Part shown: piece by piece, positions 43,299 to 50,804 of the stretch
How the letters are laid out: the number at the start of each line of letters is the position of its first letter
Numbering within the stretch: position 1 is the first letter of the stretch
From: Ruminococcus flavefaciens
Lineage (GTDB): Bacteria > Bacillota > Clostridia > Oscillospirales > Ruminococcaceae
Assembly (NCBI GenBank): GCA_023663905.1
Contig: JAMPGO010000001.1
Location: 575,348 to 639,347 of the forward strand
Reading direction: 5' to 3'
DNA length: 64,000 bases
Made by a program: the position numbers and the translations under genes
The notes under the pieces: model-generated
The model's database searches: none
What the model was told of the DNA's origin: nothing
What the model saw: the letters and a program-made list of their open reading frames with translations, nothing else

Positions 43299-45041
43299 AT
43301 GTTCGGAAGAATTAAAAATATCGTCAATACTGTCAGGGACAGGGTTTTCAGAAAATATATTTCGCACGAAATATATAAGTCTATGAGCATTGATACTGTG
43401 CGCAACAAGGTTATCTGCTGTGATTTTATTGTTGAGGCTGATACTTCTCCGCAGGACGAGTTTGAGCTTTTCAAGTATCTCTATGCCCGCAGAAGCGAGC
43501 ATTTCGAGCCTTATTATATCATCAACGAACACTGTTCGGCATATCCTGAAATAAAAAAGCAGTACGGCGACAATATCATCCCGTATTCGGCAGAAAATCT
43601 TGTTAAGTTTGCTTTTTTTATGAAAGACCTGTTTAAAACAACAAAATTCATCTGCGGTGGATTTCAGGTACTGCACTCGCTGAATATCGGCATAACCGAA
43701 GCCGTAAAAAGAAGCCCGTATGTGTATTCGTTCTTTACACAGCACGGTATAACTTTCTTTAAGGACGATTTTATTTCGCAGTCCTCCTACAGTGCTTTTC
43801 TGTTTGACAAGCTTATGATAAGCAACGATTTTGAGAAGAAGATATTTATGGAGCGTGCCTGCTATACGGAAGATAATCTTGTGAAAAACGGTCTGTTCCG
43901 CTGGGATTTGCTAAGCTCCGACAATGCTGAGTTCAAAAAAAGCATATTCATCTACTTCACCCACAGGCGATATTTAAAAAACATACCCGAAGACGAGCTG
44001 AAAGATACCATCTATGTCAGAACGATTCTGGGACTGCTTGAAAATCCCGAGTTTCAGCGTCTTGTTGAGGAAAACGGCTATACCCTGAAAATCGCACTTC
44101 ATCACAGCGTTCTGCAAAGCTGTGGAAACGAGCTTCTCAAGGGCGTGCAGATTCTTGAGGATGACGAAATCGCCGCCGCAAAACGTGAATCATCCATACT
44201 AATCACCGACTATTCGTCAATGTGCTTCGAGATGTGGTTTCAGCACAAGCCGTCAATCTTCCTTAATATTCCCGACAGTGAGGACTGCCTGAAATACAAG
44301 CACAAAACCGACCTTGCCGAGCCTTACAGCGGTAAAGAGGATTATATTTTCAATGTTGTTGATACTGTTGAGGAATGTGTTGAAAAACTGCACTACTATT
44401 TCGATAACGGATTCAGGCTTACTGCCGACGAAAAAGCGAAGCGTGACCGATTCTTTTATCATAACGGCGGTTTCTGCGAGAGATTCTATAATTATCTCCT
44501 TGATATGAAGAACGATACAAAAGTGCTGTATCATATGAATCACAACAGCTTCATCGATTTTGCGAGATACCCGGACATCAACACCTACGGCATTGAAAAC
44601 CCGTCGCCTGCGGGAAGATGGATTGTCCGCAAAAAAGCCTATTTCAACTTCTTTCTGCCGTCAGCCGACAGAAATCTCGCCTGCCAGCTCCACTATGAGA
44701 CCTACTTCCACTATAAGCAGTACCGTTTCTTTGTTAAAATATACGTCAACGGTCACAAGGTGATTTCACGTGAGATTCACAGCCACAAAACAGGATATTT
44801 CACTTTTGATATTCCAAAGGAATTTATTGCACAGGACGGCGGAATAAAAATCAGCTTCAGGCTCTCGGGTGTGTATCGCCGTAAAAACCTGAAAACAGGT
44901 ACAAACGACCCTCGCCGTCTCTCGCTCCGTCTGCTTGATATGGATATTATCGACCGTGACAACAGCTATGCAACCGTTGATGAGCAGATGACAGCTCTGA
45001 GAGAAGCACGTGAGCTGGCTGAATCGGAAAACGTTGATTAA
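43299..45041 (+). CDS. CDP-glycerol:glycerophosphotransferase family protein (TagB/TagF-like)
   Basis: 580 residues behind AAAGGACG. GT-B-like enzyme: FTQHGITFFKDD, ISNDFEKKIFME, ITDYSSMCFEMWFQHKPSIF and DRFFYHNGGFCERFYNYLL are CDP-glycerol glycerophosphotransferase signatures (His in HG; D-Y-S-S). The last 140 residues form an extra beta-rich domain. The family links glycerol- or ribitol-phosphate units into teichoic acid-like polymers at the inner membrane face. With the ABC exporter genes that follow, this is a surface polymer operon. Confidence 0.85.
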   Translation: MFGRIKNIVNTVRDRVFRKYISHEIYKSMSIDTVRNKVICCDFIVEADTSPQDEFELFKYLYARRSEHFEPYYIINEHCSAYPEIKKQYGDNIIPYSAENLVKFAFFMKDLFKTTKFICGGFQVLHSLNIGITEAVKRSPYVYSFFTQHGITFFKDDFISQSSYSAFLFDKLMISNDFEKKIFMERACYTEDNLVKNGLFRWDLLSSDNAEFKKSIFIYFTHRRYLKNIPEDELKDTIYVRTILGLLENPEFQRLVEENGYTLKIALHHSVLQSCGNELLKGVQILEDDEIAAAKRESSILITDYSSMCFEMWFQHKPSIFLNIPDSEDCLKYKHKTDLAEPYSGKEDYIFNVVDTVEECVEKLHYYFDNGFRLTADEKAKRDRFFYHNGGFCERFYNYLLDMKNDTKVLYHMNHNSFIDFARYPDINTYGIENPSPAGRWIVRKKAYFNFFLPSADRNLACQLHYETYFHYKQYRFFVKIYVNGHKVISREIHSHKTGYFTFDIPKEFIAQDGGIKISFRLSGVYRRKNLKTGTNDPRRLSLRLLDMDIIDRDNSYATVDEQMTALREARELAESENVD

Positions 45042-45055
45042 TGCGGGGAATGATT

Positions 45056-45844
45056 ATGCTTGAAAATATAAAAGACAAATTCCGCCGTGTTAAAAAATAT
45101 AAATTTCTCTTTGAGGAACTCGTAAAGCGTGACTTCAAGAAAAAATACAAGCGCACGGTGCTTGGAATGCTCTGGAGTCTCGTTTCTCCGCTTATGCAGT
45201 TACTTGTAATGAGCATAGTATTCACGAGCTTTTTCGGCAGGGACAAGCCACATTACACGATATACCTTTTCGCAGGAAATCTCACCTACGCATTTTTCAA
45301 GGATTCCACAACAGGCGGTATGCACTCGCTTATGCAGAATGCGAACATCATAACAAAGATAAATCTGCCGAAATATATGTTCCTGTTATCAAAAAACGTC
45401 GCCTCTGTAATAAACTACACCCTTACCCTGCTGATATTCTTTATATTCGCCCTCGTGGACGGCATAGATTTCCATTTCAGCTTCTTTATGCTGATATACC
45501 CGATTCTGTGCCTGATAATCTTCAATATAGGGTTCGGATTCATTCTGTCGGCGCTGTTCGTAATATTCAAGGACATACAGTATCTCTATGATATATTCAC
45601 GCTTATGCTGATGTATATGTCGGCGATTTTCTATTACACGGACGTTTATTCACCACAGGTGCAGAAGCTGTTCTATCTCAATCCGCTGTACACCTATATC
45701 TCATATTTCAGGCAGATTGTTATTGACGGAATCATTCCGAGCTGGAAAGTCCACGTCCTTTGCCTGCTGTATGCAGTTCTTGCGCTGAGTATAGGAATGC
45801 TAATCTACAAGAAGTATAACTATAAATTTATGTACTATATGTAA
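45056..45844 (+). CDS. polysaccharide/teichoic acid ABC exporter, membrane subunit (TagG/Wzm-like)
   Basis: 262 residues; ATG 45056 behind GGGGA is preferred, and ATG 45041 (overlapping the previous stop) is an alternative. Six membrane helices of the ABC-2 type with KRDFKKKYKRTVLGMLWSLV near the N-terminus, the usual TagG start. Works with the ATPase encoded next to flip a lipid-linked polymer. Confidence 0.88.
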   Translation: MLENIKDKFRRVKKYKFLFEELVKRDFKKKYKRTVLGMLWSLVSPLMQLLVMSIVFTSFFGRDKPHYTIYLFAGNLTYAFFKDSTTGGMHSLMQNANIITKINLPKYMFLLSKNVASVINYTLTLLIFFIFALVDGIDFHFSFFMLIYPILCLIIFNIGFGFILSALFVIFKDIQYLYDIFTLMLMYMSAIFYYTDVYSPQVQKLFYLNPLYTYISYFRQIVIDGIIPSWKVHVLCLLYAVLALSIGMLIYKKYNYKFMYYM

Positions 45845-45856
45845 ACGGAGGTTTTT

Positions 45857-46594
45857 ATGAAAAAGATTGAGCTTAATAACGTCTCTGTTTCGTATATTGT
45901 CGGCGACTTCTCAAATGTCGGGCTGAAAGATGTGATAATCCAGAAAATCAAAGGAACTTACACGCAGAAGGAATTTCTTGCTCTCAACGATATAAACTTT
46001 GCGATAGAAGAGGGCGAACTTCTGGGCATTATCGGTACTAACGGCGCAGGAAAATCCACACTTTGCAAGGTGATTTCGGGAATAATGCGACCCACAAAAG
46101 GCACAATGGCTGTACGTGGAAGCATAGCTTCCCTGCTCGAACTCGGCACAGGCTTTGACGGCGACCTGACTGTCAAGGAAAATACGTTCCTGCGAGGCGC
46201 AATGCTCGGCTATACCCGTGAGTTTATGAACGAGACCTACGACAGCATTATCAATTTCGCCGAACTCAAGGAATTTGAGGACAGAAAATTTTCGCACCTG
46301 TCCTCGGGAATGAAATCGAGACTGGCATTTTCAATCGCCTGCCTTGTAAAGCCCGAAATCCTGATACTTGACGAGGTGCTTTCCGTCGGCGATGGTGCAT
46401 TCCGCAAGAAGAGCGAAAATAAAATGCTGGAAATTATCGGCGGTGGAGCGACAACGCTCCTTGTATCGCATTCTCTTGCGCAGATAAGACGTATGGCGAC
46501 AAAAGTGCTGTGGCTCGATAAGGGCAAGCAGGTTGATTTCGGCGAGACTAAGGAAATCTGCGACAAGTACGAAGCATTTCTGAAAAAGAAATAA
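45857..46594 (+). CDS. polysaccharide/teichoic acid ABC exporter, ATPase (TagH/Wzt-like)
   Basis: 245 residues behind GGAGG. N-terminal IELNNVSVSYIVGDFSN, Walker A GTNGAGKST, signature HLSSGMKSRLAF and Walker B LILDEVLSVGD as in TagH/Wzt. Lacks the C-terminal carbohydrate-binding domain of long Wzt. Terminator 2 bp on. Confidence 0.9.
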   Translation: MKKIELNNVSVSYIVGDFSNVGLKDVIIQKIKGTYTQKEFLALNDINFAIEEGELLGIIGTNGAGKSTLCKVISGIMRPTKGTMAVRGSIASLLELGTGFDGDLTVKENTFLRGAMLGYTREFMNETYDSIINFAELKEFEDRKFSHLSSGMKSRLAFSIACLVKPEILILDEVLSVGDGAFRKKSENKMLEIIGGGATTLLVSHSLAQIRRMATKVLWLDKGKQVDFGETKEICDKYEAFLKKK

Positions 46595-46595
46595 C

Positions 46596-46623
46596 AAAAA
46601 GCTCCTGTTCAGGAGCTTTTTCT
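46596..46623. terminator. bidirectional terminator
   Basis: AAAAAGCTCCTG (46596-46607) pairs with CAGGAGCTTTTT (46610-46621), a perfect 12-bp stem with a short loop; shared by the ABC operon (+) and the gene at 46609 (-), whose stop lies in it. Confidence 0.88.
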
Positions 46624-47154
46624 ATTGTATATAGACAATTCGGACTGAAAATTATAGCCCTTTGCAAGAATAATCTCGCTTCCCACGTCGATTTTTTTGG
46701 AAAAGCGATAATGACAGTATATTTCGCCAAACTCAATGCCGTCTATCATCACAGAAACAAAGTCGTATTTAACGTACTTCTCTTTAGTTTTCTGCGGTAC
46801 TGTCTGCGAGTAGCCGGGTACAGGAATACCGCCACGACCGCCCGACGGTACACCATAGCGAACTTCTTTTTTAGTGACAGTAGCATAGTACGCATATTCG
46901 ATATTTTGGTGAATGTGATTGTAAAATATTCTGGCGAAAACCAGCGCAAGCACAATAAAAAATATACAGGCAATAATATTAATATCGCCCTCGAACAGCA
47001 ATGCAACTGCACCGACCCCGAAAATTACCACCGCAAGAAAATATATTACAGCCATTCTTGTATAGCCGTTAATTCTTTTAATCATATTTACTTCTTTTCT
47101 GGTGAGTTCAACAGGTTTACATTCTGAATTAATCTTCATACCAATAAAAGCCAT
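46609..47154 (-). CDS. membrane protein of unknown function
   Basis: 181 residues behind AGGGGA. Two adjacent helices (about 32-54 and 58-75), then a Gly/Pro-rich loop (GVPSGGRGGIPVPGY) and a C-terminal soluble part (YDFVSVMIDGIEFGEIYCHY). A stress-protein or DUF-type envelope protein is possible, but no family is certain. Confidence 0.6.
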   Translation of the reverse strand: MAFIGMKINSECKPVELTRKEVNMIKRINGYTRMAVIYFLAVVIFGVGAVALLFEGDINIIACIFFIVLALVFARIFYNHIHQNIEYAYYATVTKKEVRYGVPSGGRGGIPVPGYSQTVPQKTKEKYVKYDFVSVMIDGIEFGEIYCHYRFSKKIDVGSEIILAKGYNFQSELSIYNRKSS

Positions 47155-47169
47155 AAAAAATCCCCTATC

Positions 47170-47394
47170 TCATGTAAAGCAGTTCATACATTCTTTTCCT
47201 ATTGCAACAGCCCTTTCAAGCGTATCAGCAATATGTGTGTAATCAGCAATCGGACAGTACTCAGACCATTCAGCACCTATATAATCATCAGTCACTTTAC
47301 TTTCAAGCCATACTTTATATAGATTTCCAAATCTGCGGACAATAAATCTGTATTCCTTATTTGCTGAATACTCCTCATATACAATATCAGTCAT
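47170..47394 (-). CDS. small hypothetical protein
   Basis: 74 residues from ATG 47394 behind GAGGTGAAC. Alternating strands with aromatic residues (EYRFIVRRFGNLYKVWLESK), ends AIGKECMNCFT with two Cys. It follows the gene at 47405 by 10 bp, so it is probably cotranscribed. Unknown function. Confidence 0.55.
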   Translation of the reverse strand: MTDIVYEEYSANKEYRFIVRRFGNLYKVWLESKVTDDYIGAEWSEYCPIADYTHIADTLERAVAIGKECMNCFT

Positions 47395-47404
47395 AAAGTT
47401 CACC

Positions 47405-47782
47405 TCATATATTAATTTCAGTATCAAAGTATTCATTCCATAAATCAACACCTGAATAAGCATTATCGTCATGCCATGCACCGTCGCACGAAGAAACAGG
47501 CGAATCAGTCAGAATACTTACAGCAGAAGCTATTGCTATAAACAGACTTCTCCCCTTACCTTCCAATGCCCTGCTCTCAATGCGTACACGATTTTCCCAA
47601 AAATGAAGATGTACAGCATTTCCAAGCACAAAAGTTATAAGATAAGGCGAATGATTTATAATCTCAATATCATCTATATTTATACATAATTTGTCAAATG
47701 ATTTCAATTTTCTTATACCGTCTGTCACCTCGTCAGATGTCAGCATTTTATCTGCAATTCGTACTGTAAAAGAACGGCTCAT
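47405..47782 (-). CDS. hypothetical protein
   Basis: 125 residues from ATG 47782 behind AGGTGAT. Small alpha/beta protein (SRSFTVRIADKMLTSDEVTDG … YLITFVLGNAVHLHFWENRVRIESRA), no signal. Unknown family. First gene of a two- or three-gene minus-strand unit. Confidence 0.55.
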   Translation of the reverse strand: MSRSFTVRIADKMLTSDEVTDGIRKLKSFDKLCINIDDIEIINHSPYLITFVLGNAVHLHFWENRVRIESRALEGKGRSLFIAIASAVSILTDSPVSSCDGAWHDDNAYSGVDLWNEYFDTEINI

Positions 47783-47800
47783 AATTATCACCTGATTTTT

Positions 47801-47833
47801 AAAAAAGCCGTCTGCACAAAACAAACGGCTTTG
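47801..47833 (-). terminator. terminator downstream of recR
   Basis: AAAAAAGCCGT / ACGGCTTT hairpin with a 13-nt loop; on the minus strand T-rich after the stem. Just past the recR stop. Confidence 0.75.
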
Positions 47834-47836
47834 GTT

Positions 47837-48439
47837 TTACATATCATTACGGTTTTCGAGTGCCTTGAAAAGTGTTACTTCGTCGGCATACTCCAGCATA
47901 GCACCCACAGGCAGACCGAATGCAAGGCGTGAGACTTTAATCCCAAGCGGTTTCAGCAGTCCTGCAATGTAAAGCGCAGTAGCGTCACCCTCAACAGTCG
48001 GGTTAGTCGCCATTATTACCTCATCAACACCACCTGCGGAAATCCTCGCAAGGAGTTCCTTTATACGCAGTTTGTCAGGCGTTACGTTATCCATAGGCGA
48101 TATAAGCCCATGAAGTACATGGTAAACACCGCCGTATTCCCTTGTACGCTCAAAAGCTGTAACGTCTTTTGGCGACTCGACTACACATATAACATTCTGC
48201 TTTCTGTCGGGGTCACCGCAAATGGGGCATACGTCCCTTTCAGTGAGATTCTGACAGACCGAACAGCATTTCACGTTCTTTTTAGCGGAAATAAGAGCCT
48301 GTGCGAAATCCTCAACGGACTGCAAATCCATAGACATAACGTGGTAGGCAAGTCTCTGAGCCGATTTCATACCGATTCCCGGAAGAGACGCAAATTTTTC
48401 CGCAAGTATGACGAGCGGTAAAGCGTTATGGTCAGCCAT
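47837..48439 (-). CDS. recR: recombination mediator RecR
   Basis: 200 residues. HhH motif (FASLPGIGMKSAQRLAYHV), Cys4 zinc finger (CCSVCQNLTERDVCPIC), Toprim domain (VICVVESPKDVTAFERT) and LPVGAMLEYADEVTL end. Loads RecA with RecFO at gaps. Its ATG overlaps the ybaB stop by one base, in the conserved dnaX-ybaB-recR order. Confidence 0.96.
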   Translation of the reverse strand: MADHNALPLVILAEKFASLPGIGMKSAQRLAYHVMSMDLQSVEDFAQALISAKKNVKCCSVCQNLTERDVCPICGDPDRKQNVICVVESPKDVTAFERTREYGGVYHVLHGLISPMDNVTPDKLRIKELLARISAGGVDEVIMATNPTVEGDATALYIAGLLKPLGIKVSRLAFGLPVGAMLEYADEVTLFKALENRNDM

Positions 48440-48783
48440 TAAAACAGTCCCGGAAGTGAAACTCCGCCTGTAATCTTGCCCATTTCAGCCTCTGTTTCAG
48501 CCTCGATATTGTTGATAGCCTCGTTGACAGCGCTGATAATCAAATCCTGAAGCATTTCAATATCCTCGGGGTCAACAACCTCGGGCTTGAGAGTAAGTGA
48601 CTTGATAGTCTTTTTGCCTGTGAGTACAACCTCAACAGCACCACCGCCTGCTGTAGCAGAGAAATCACGAGCTTCGATTTCTTCCTGAAGTTCAGTAATC
48701 TGGTCCTGCATTCTCTGAGCCTGCTTGATAACCTGATTCATATTCTGTGCGCCACCTGCGCCCTTGGGTATTCTTGCTTTCAT
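48439..48783 (-). CDS. ybaB: YbaB/EbfC nucleoid-associated protein
   Basis: 114 residues from ATG 48783 behind AAGGAGA. YbaB pattern: NMNQVIKQAQRMQDQITELQ, GGGAVEVVLTGKKTIKSLTL, DIEMLQDLIISAVNEAI. DNA-binding dimer with an unclear role, conserved between dnaX and recR. Confidence 0.94.
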   Translation of the reverse strand: MKARIPKGAGGAQNMNQVIKQAQRMQDQITELQEEIEARDFSATAGGGAVEVVLTGKKTIKSLTLKPEVVDPEDIEMLQDLIISAVNEAINNIEAETEAEMGKITGGVSLPGLF

Positions 48784-48829
48784 TTTAAACAATCTCCTTT
48801 TGTAAAAATAGTATTACAGGCGAAAAGCC

Positions 48830-50437
48830 TTAGTTATTATTATCAACAGCCGTTTCGATACTGCTGTTAATCGCTTTGTTAATCATCTGTTCCGCAATGG
48901 ACTTGGTTTCCTCGACAGTAGTCGTACAGCGTGCCGTGATTCTGTATTTCTGCCCGAGAACAGTGTAAATAGCCTTGCTGAGCGATATTGCGTTATCCCT
49001 GTTGCTCTTGAAAAGCGACATAAAGAATCTGTTGGGAGTAAAAATAAACAGTACGTTTCCGAGCGTGGAAGCACGTGAGCCTTCGAGACTTCCTGCAACA
49101 GACGGATTGATTTTCCTGAACTCCTCCATAATTTCATCCCAGCGTGTGCAGGGTTCGAGGTCATCTTCCTTGACGTTCTTTATATCAACCTTAACATTCG
49201 GCGCAGGTTCGTTCTCAACAGCAGGACTTGTTGCAACAAGCACTTCTCGCTCCTGTGGCTTTGCAGGAACATATCCCGAATTTATCTTGTCCTCAAGCTT
49301 CCTGATTTTATCATATATTTCGGAATTATCAACGGTTACAGTGCTATTCTGCCCGATATTTCCGCAGATTTTTATAATATTCATCTCAAACTCAACACGC
49401 TTGTTCATAACTCTGCCCATTCTCTCTCGGCAGGTCTGAAACTGTGCGAGCCAGTTCATTATATTATCAAGCCCCGATTTTTCGGCGATACTTTTAAGAC
49501 GTGCCATATCGTCGGGCATTACGGCAATAATCTCTTCCGCATTTGCAGGAGAAGCCTTGATAAGCATAACATTTCTGAGCTGGAGAATAAGCTCCTCGCA
49601 CAGCCTTGTCAAATCTTTTGACATATCATAAAGCCGAGCGGTAACGGCAAGAGCCTTTGGCGCATCTGAATCCGCAACAGCTTCGAGAATATCATATAAA
49701 AAATCACGTCCTGCGATTCCTGCGGTCTGGGAAACAGCTTCTGCGTCAATTCTTTCGGCACACACAGAACACTGGTCAAGAAGCGATACAGCGTCACGCA
49801 TACCGCCGTCGGCAAGCTTTGCAATAAGCACCGCACCGTCCTGTGTAAGCTCAATCTGCTCCTGAGAAGCTATATACAAGAGCCTGTCCGCAATATCATT
49901 CTGCCTTATACGTCTGAAATCGTATCTCTGACAGCGTGAAGCGACAGTGGCAGGGACTTTGTGAATTTCAGTAGTAGCGAGTATAAATTTAACATACGGC
50001 GGAGGTTCTTCCATAATTTTCAGAAGTGCGTTGAATGCGGAAGTCGAGAGCATATGGACTTCATCGATGATATAAATCTTGTATTTACATCTTTCGGGCG
50101 AATAGACAGCGCCGTCACGCAAATCACGTATATCTTCAACACCGTTGTTTGAAGCCGCATCGATTTCGATTATATCAGTCAGCGAACCTTCGTCAGCTTC
50201 CCTGCATATATCGCATTCAAGGCAAGGGTTGCCGTCGTGCATATTGGGGCAGTTTACCGCCTTTGCAAGTATTCTCGCACAGGTAGTCTTTCCCGTACCA
50301 CGAGAGCCTGTAAAGAGATAGGCGTGAGCGGTTTTCTGATTTTTAAGCTGATTTTTAATAGTTTCAGTAATATGCTGTTGAGAAATAACATCATCAAAAG
50401 TAAGCGGTCGCCACTTGCGGTACAGAGCCTTATACAT
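48830..50437 (-). CDS. dnaX: DNA polymerase III subunit gamma/tau
   Basis: 535 residues from ATG 50437 (MYKALYRKWRP), behind AAAGGGGAAGG; the longer frame reads back into the SRP RNA gene. AAA+ domain with Walker A GSRGTGKTT, Cys4 zinc module (CPNMHDGNPCLECDIC), DEVHMLS, domain III and a C-terminal part linked to the polymerase. Clamp-loader ATPase. No clear slippery A-run for a short form is seen. Confidence 0.95.
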   Translation of the reverse strand: MYKALYRKWRPLTFDDVISQQHITETIKNQLKNQKTAHAYLFTGSRGTGKTTCARILAKAVNCPNMHDGNPCLECDICREADEGSLTDIIEIDAASNNGVEDIRDLRDGAVYSPERCKYKIYIIDEVHMLSTSAFNALLKIMEEPPPYVKFILATTEIHKVPATVASRCQRYDFRRIRQNDIADRLLYIASQEQIELTQDGAVLIAKLADGGMRDAVSLLDQCSVCAERIDAEAVSQTAGIAGRDFLYDILEAVADSDAPKALAVTARLYDMSKDLTRLCEELILQLRNVMLIKASPANAEEIIAVMPDDMARLKSIAEKSGLDNIMNWLAQFQTCRERMGRVMNKRVEFEMNIIKICGNIGQNSTVTVDNSEIYDKIRKLEDKINSGYVPAKPQEREVLVATSPAVENEPAPNVKVDIKNVKEDDLEPCTRWDEIMEEFRKINPSVAGSLEGSRASTLGNVLFIFTPNRFFMSLFKSNRDNAISLSKAIYTVLGQKYRITARCTTTVEETKSIAEQMINKAINSSIETAVDNNN

Positions 50438-50470
50438 ACAGCCTTCCCCTTTCCTGAAATAATTTTTGTC

Positions 50471-50613
50471 AAAAAAAATCCGGAACATAGATGTGCAGGC
50501 TTGCTGCGGCACACGAGACGCTCCGCTTAATGCTGCTCGGTCTCCCGCCTGACATGGTTCACGGTGTCTTGTTGCACAGGGCCCGCACATCTATATTCCG
50601 GAATAACTTATAA
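50471..50613 (-). ncRNA. ffs: signal recognition particle RNA, small bacterial type
   Basis: On the minus strand the ends (TCCGGAATATAGATGTGC near 50602 and its partner ending TTCCGGA at 50479) close a long stem. The tip holds the SRP S-domain consensus GTCAGG then CGG-GAGA-CCG and AGCAGC, with a GAGA (GNRA) loop. The closing stem runs directly into eight Ts (50478-50471), so termination is built in. Only about 124 nt, so no full Alu domain. Upstream of dnaX, a conserved place. 3' end near 50472, 5' end inferred from the promoter. Confidence 0.88.
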
Positions 50614-50620
50614 CAATAAC

Positions 50621-50649
50621 ATTATATCACATCAAAACAAATTTGTCAA
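50621..50649 (-). promoter_or_regulatory. consensus promoter of the SRP RNA gene
   Basis: Minus strand TTGACA (50649-50644), 17-bp spacer, TATAAT (50626-50621). Perfect consensus, about 10 bp upstream of the RNA. Confidence 0.85.
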
Positions 50650-50719
50650 GTATTATTTTATGCAATAATAAATTTTTCTGATAAATAGGTGTATAAAACA
50701 GAAAACTGCGTGAAATTTA

Positions 50720-50748
50720 TTGCAATTTCTATGTTATTGTGATATAAT
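50720..50748 (+). promoter_or_regulatory. promoter of the LRR_5 surface-protein pair
   Basis: TTGCAA (50720-50725), 17-bp spacer, TATAAT (50743-50748), about 55 bp before the start codon. Confidence 0.6.
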
Positions 50749-50804
50749 GTTAAAAGTATTGAACTCAGATATTATAAAATATTTCACAGGAGAGGATTTT
50801 TTCA

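Noticed and set aside
48883-50530. Alternative frames within dnaX and the SRP RNA
   Set aside because: DnaX motifs are complete in the chosen frame, and the longer N-terminus reads through the SRP RNA.
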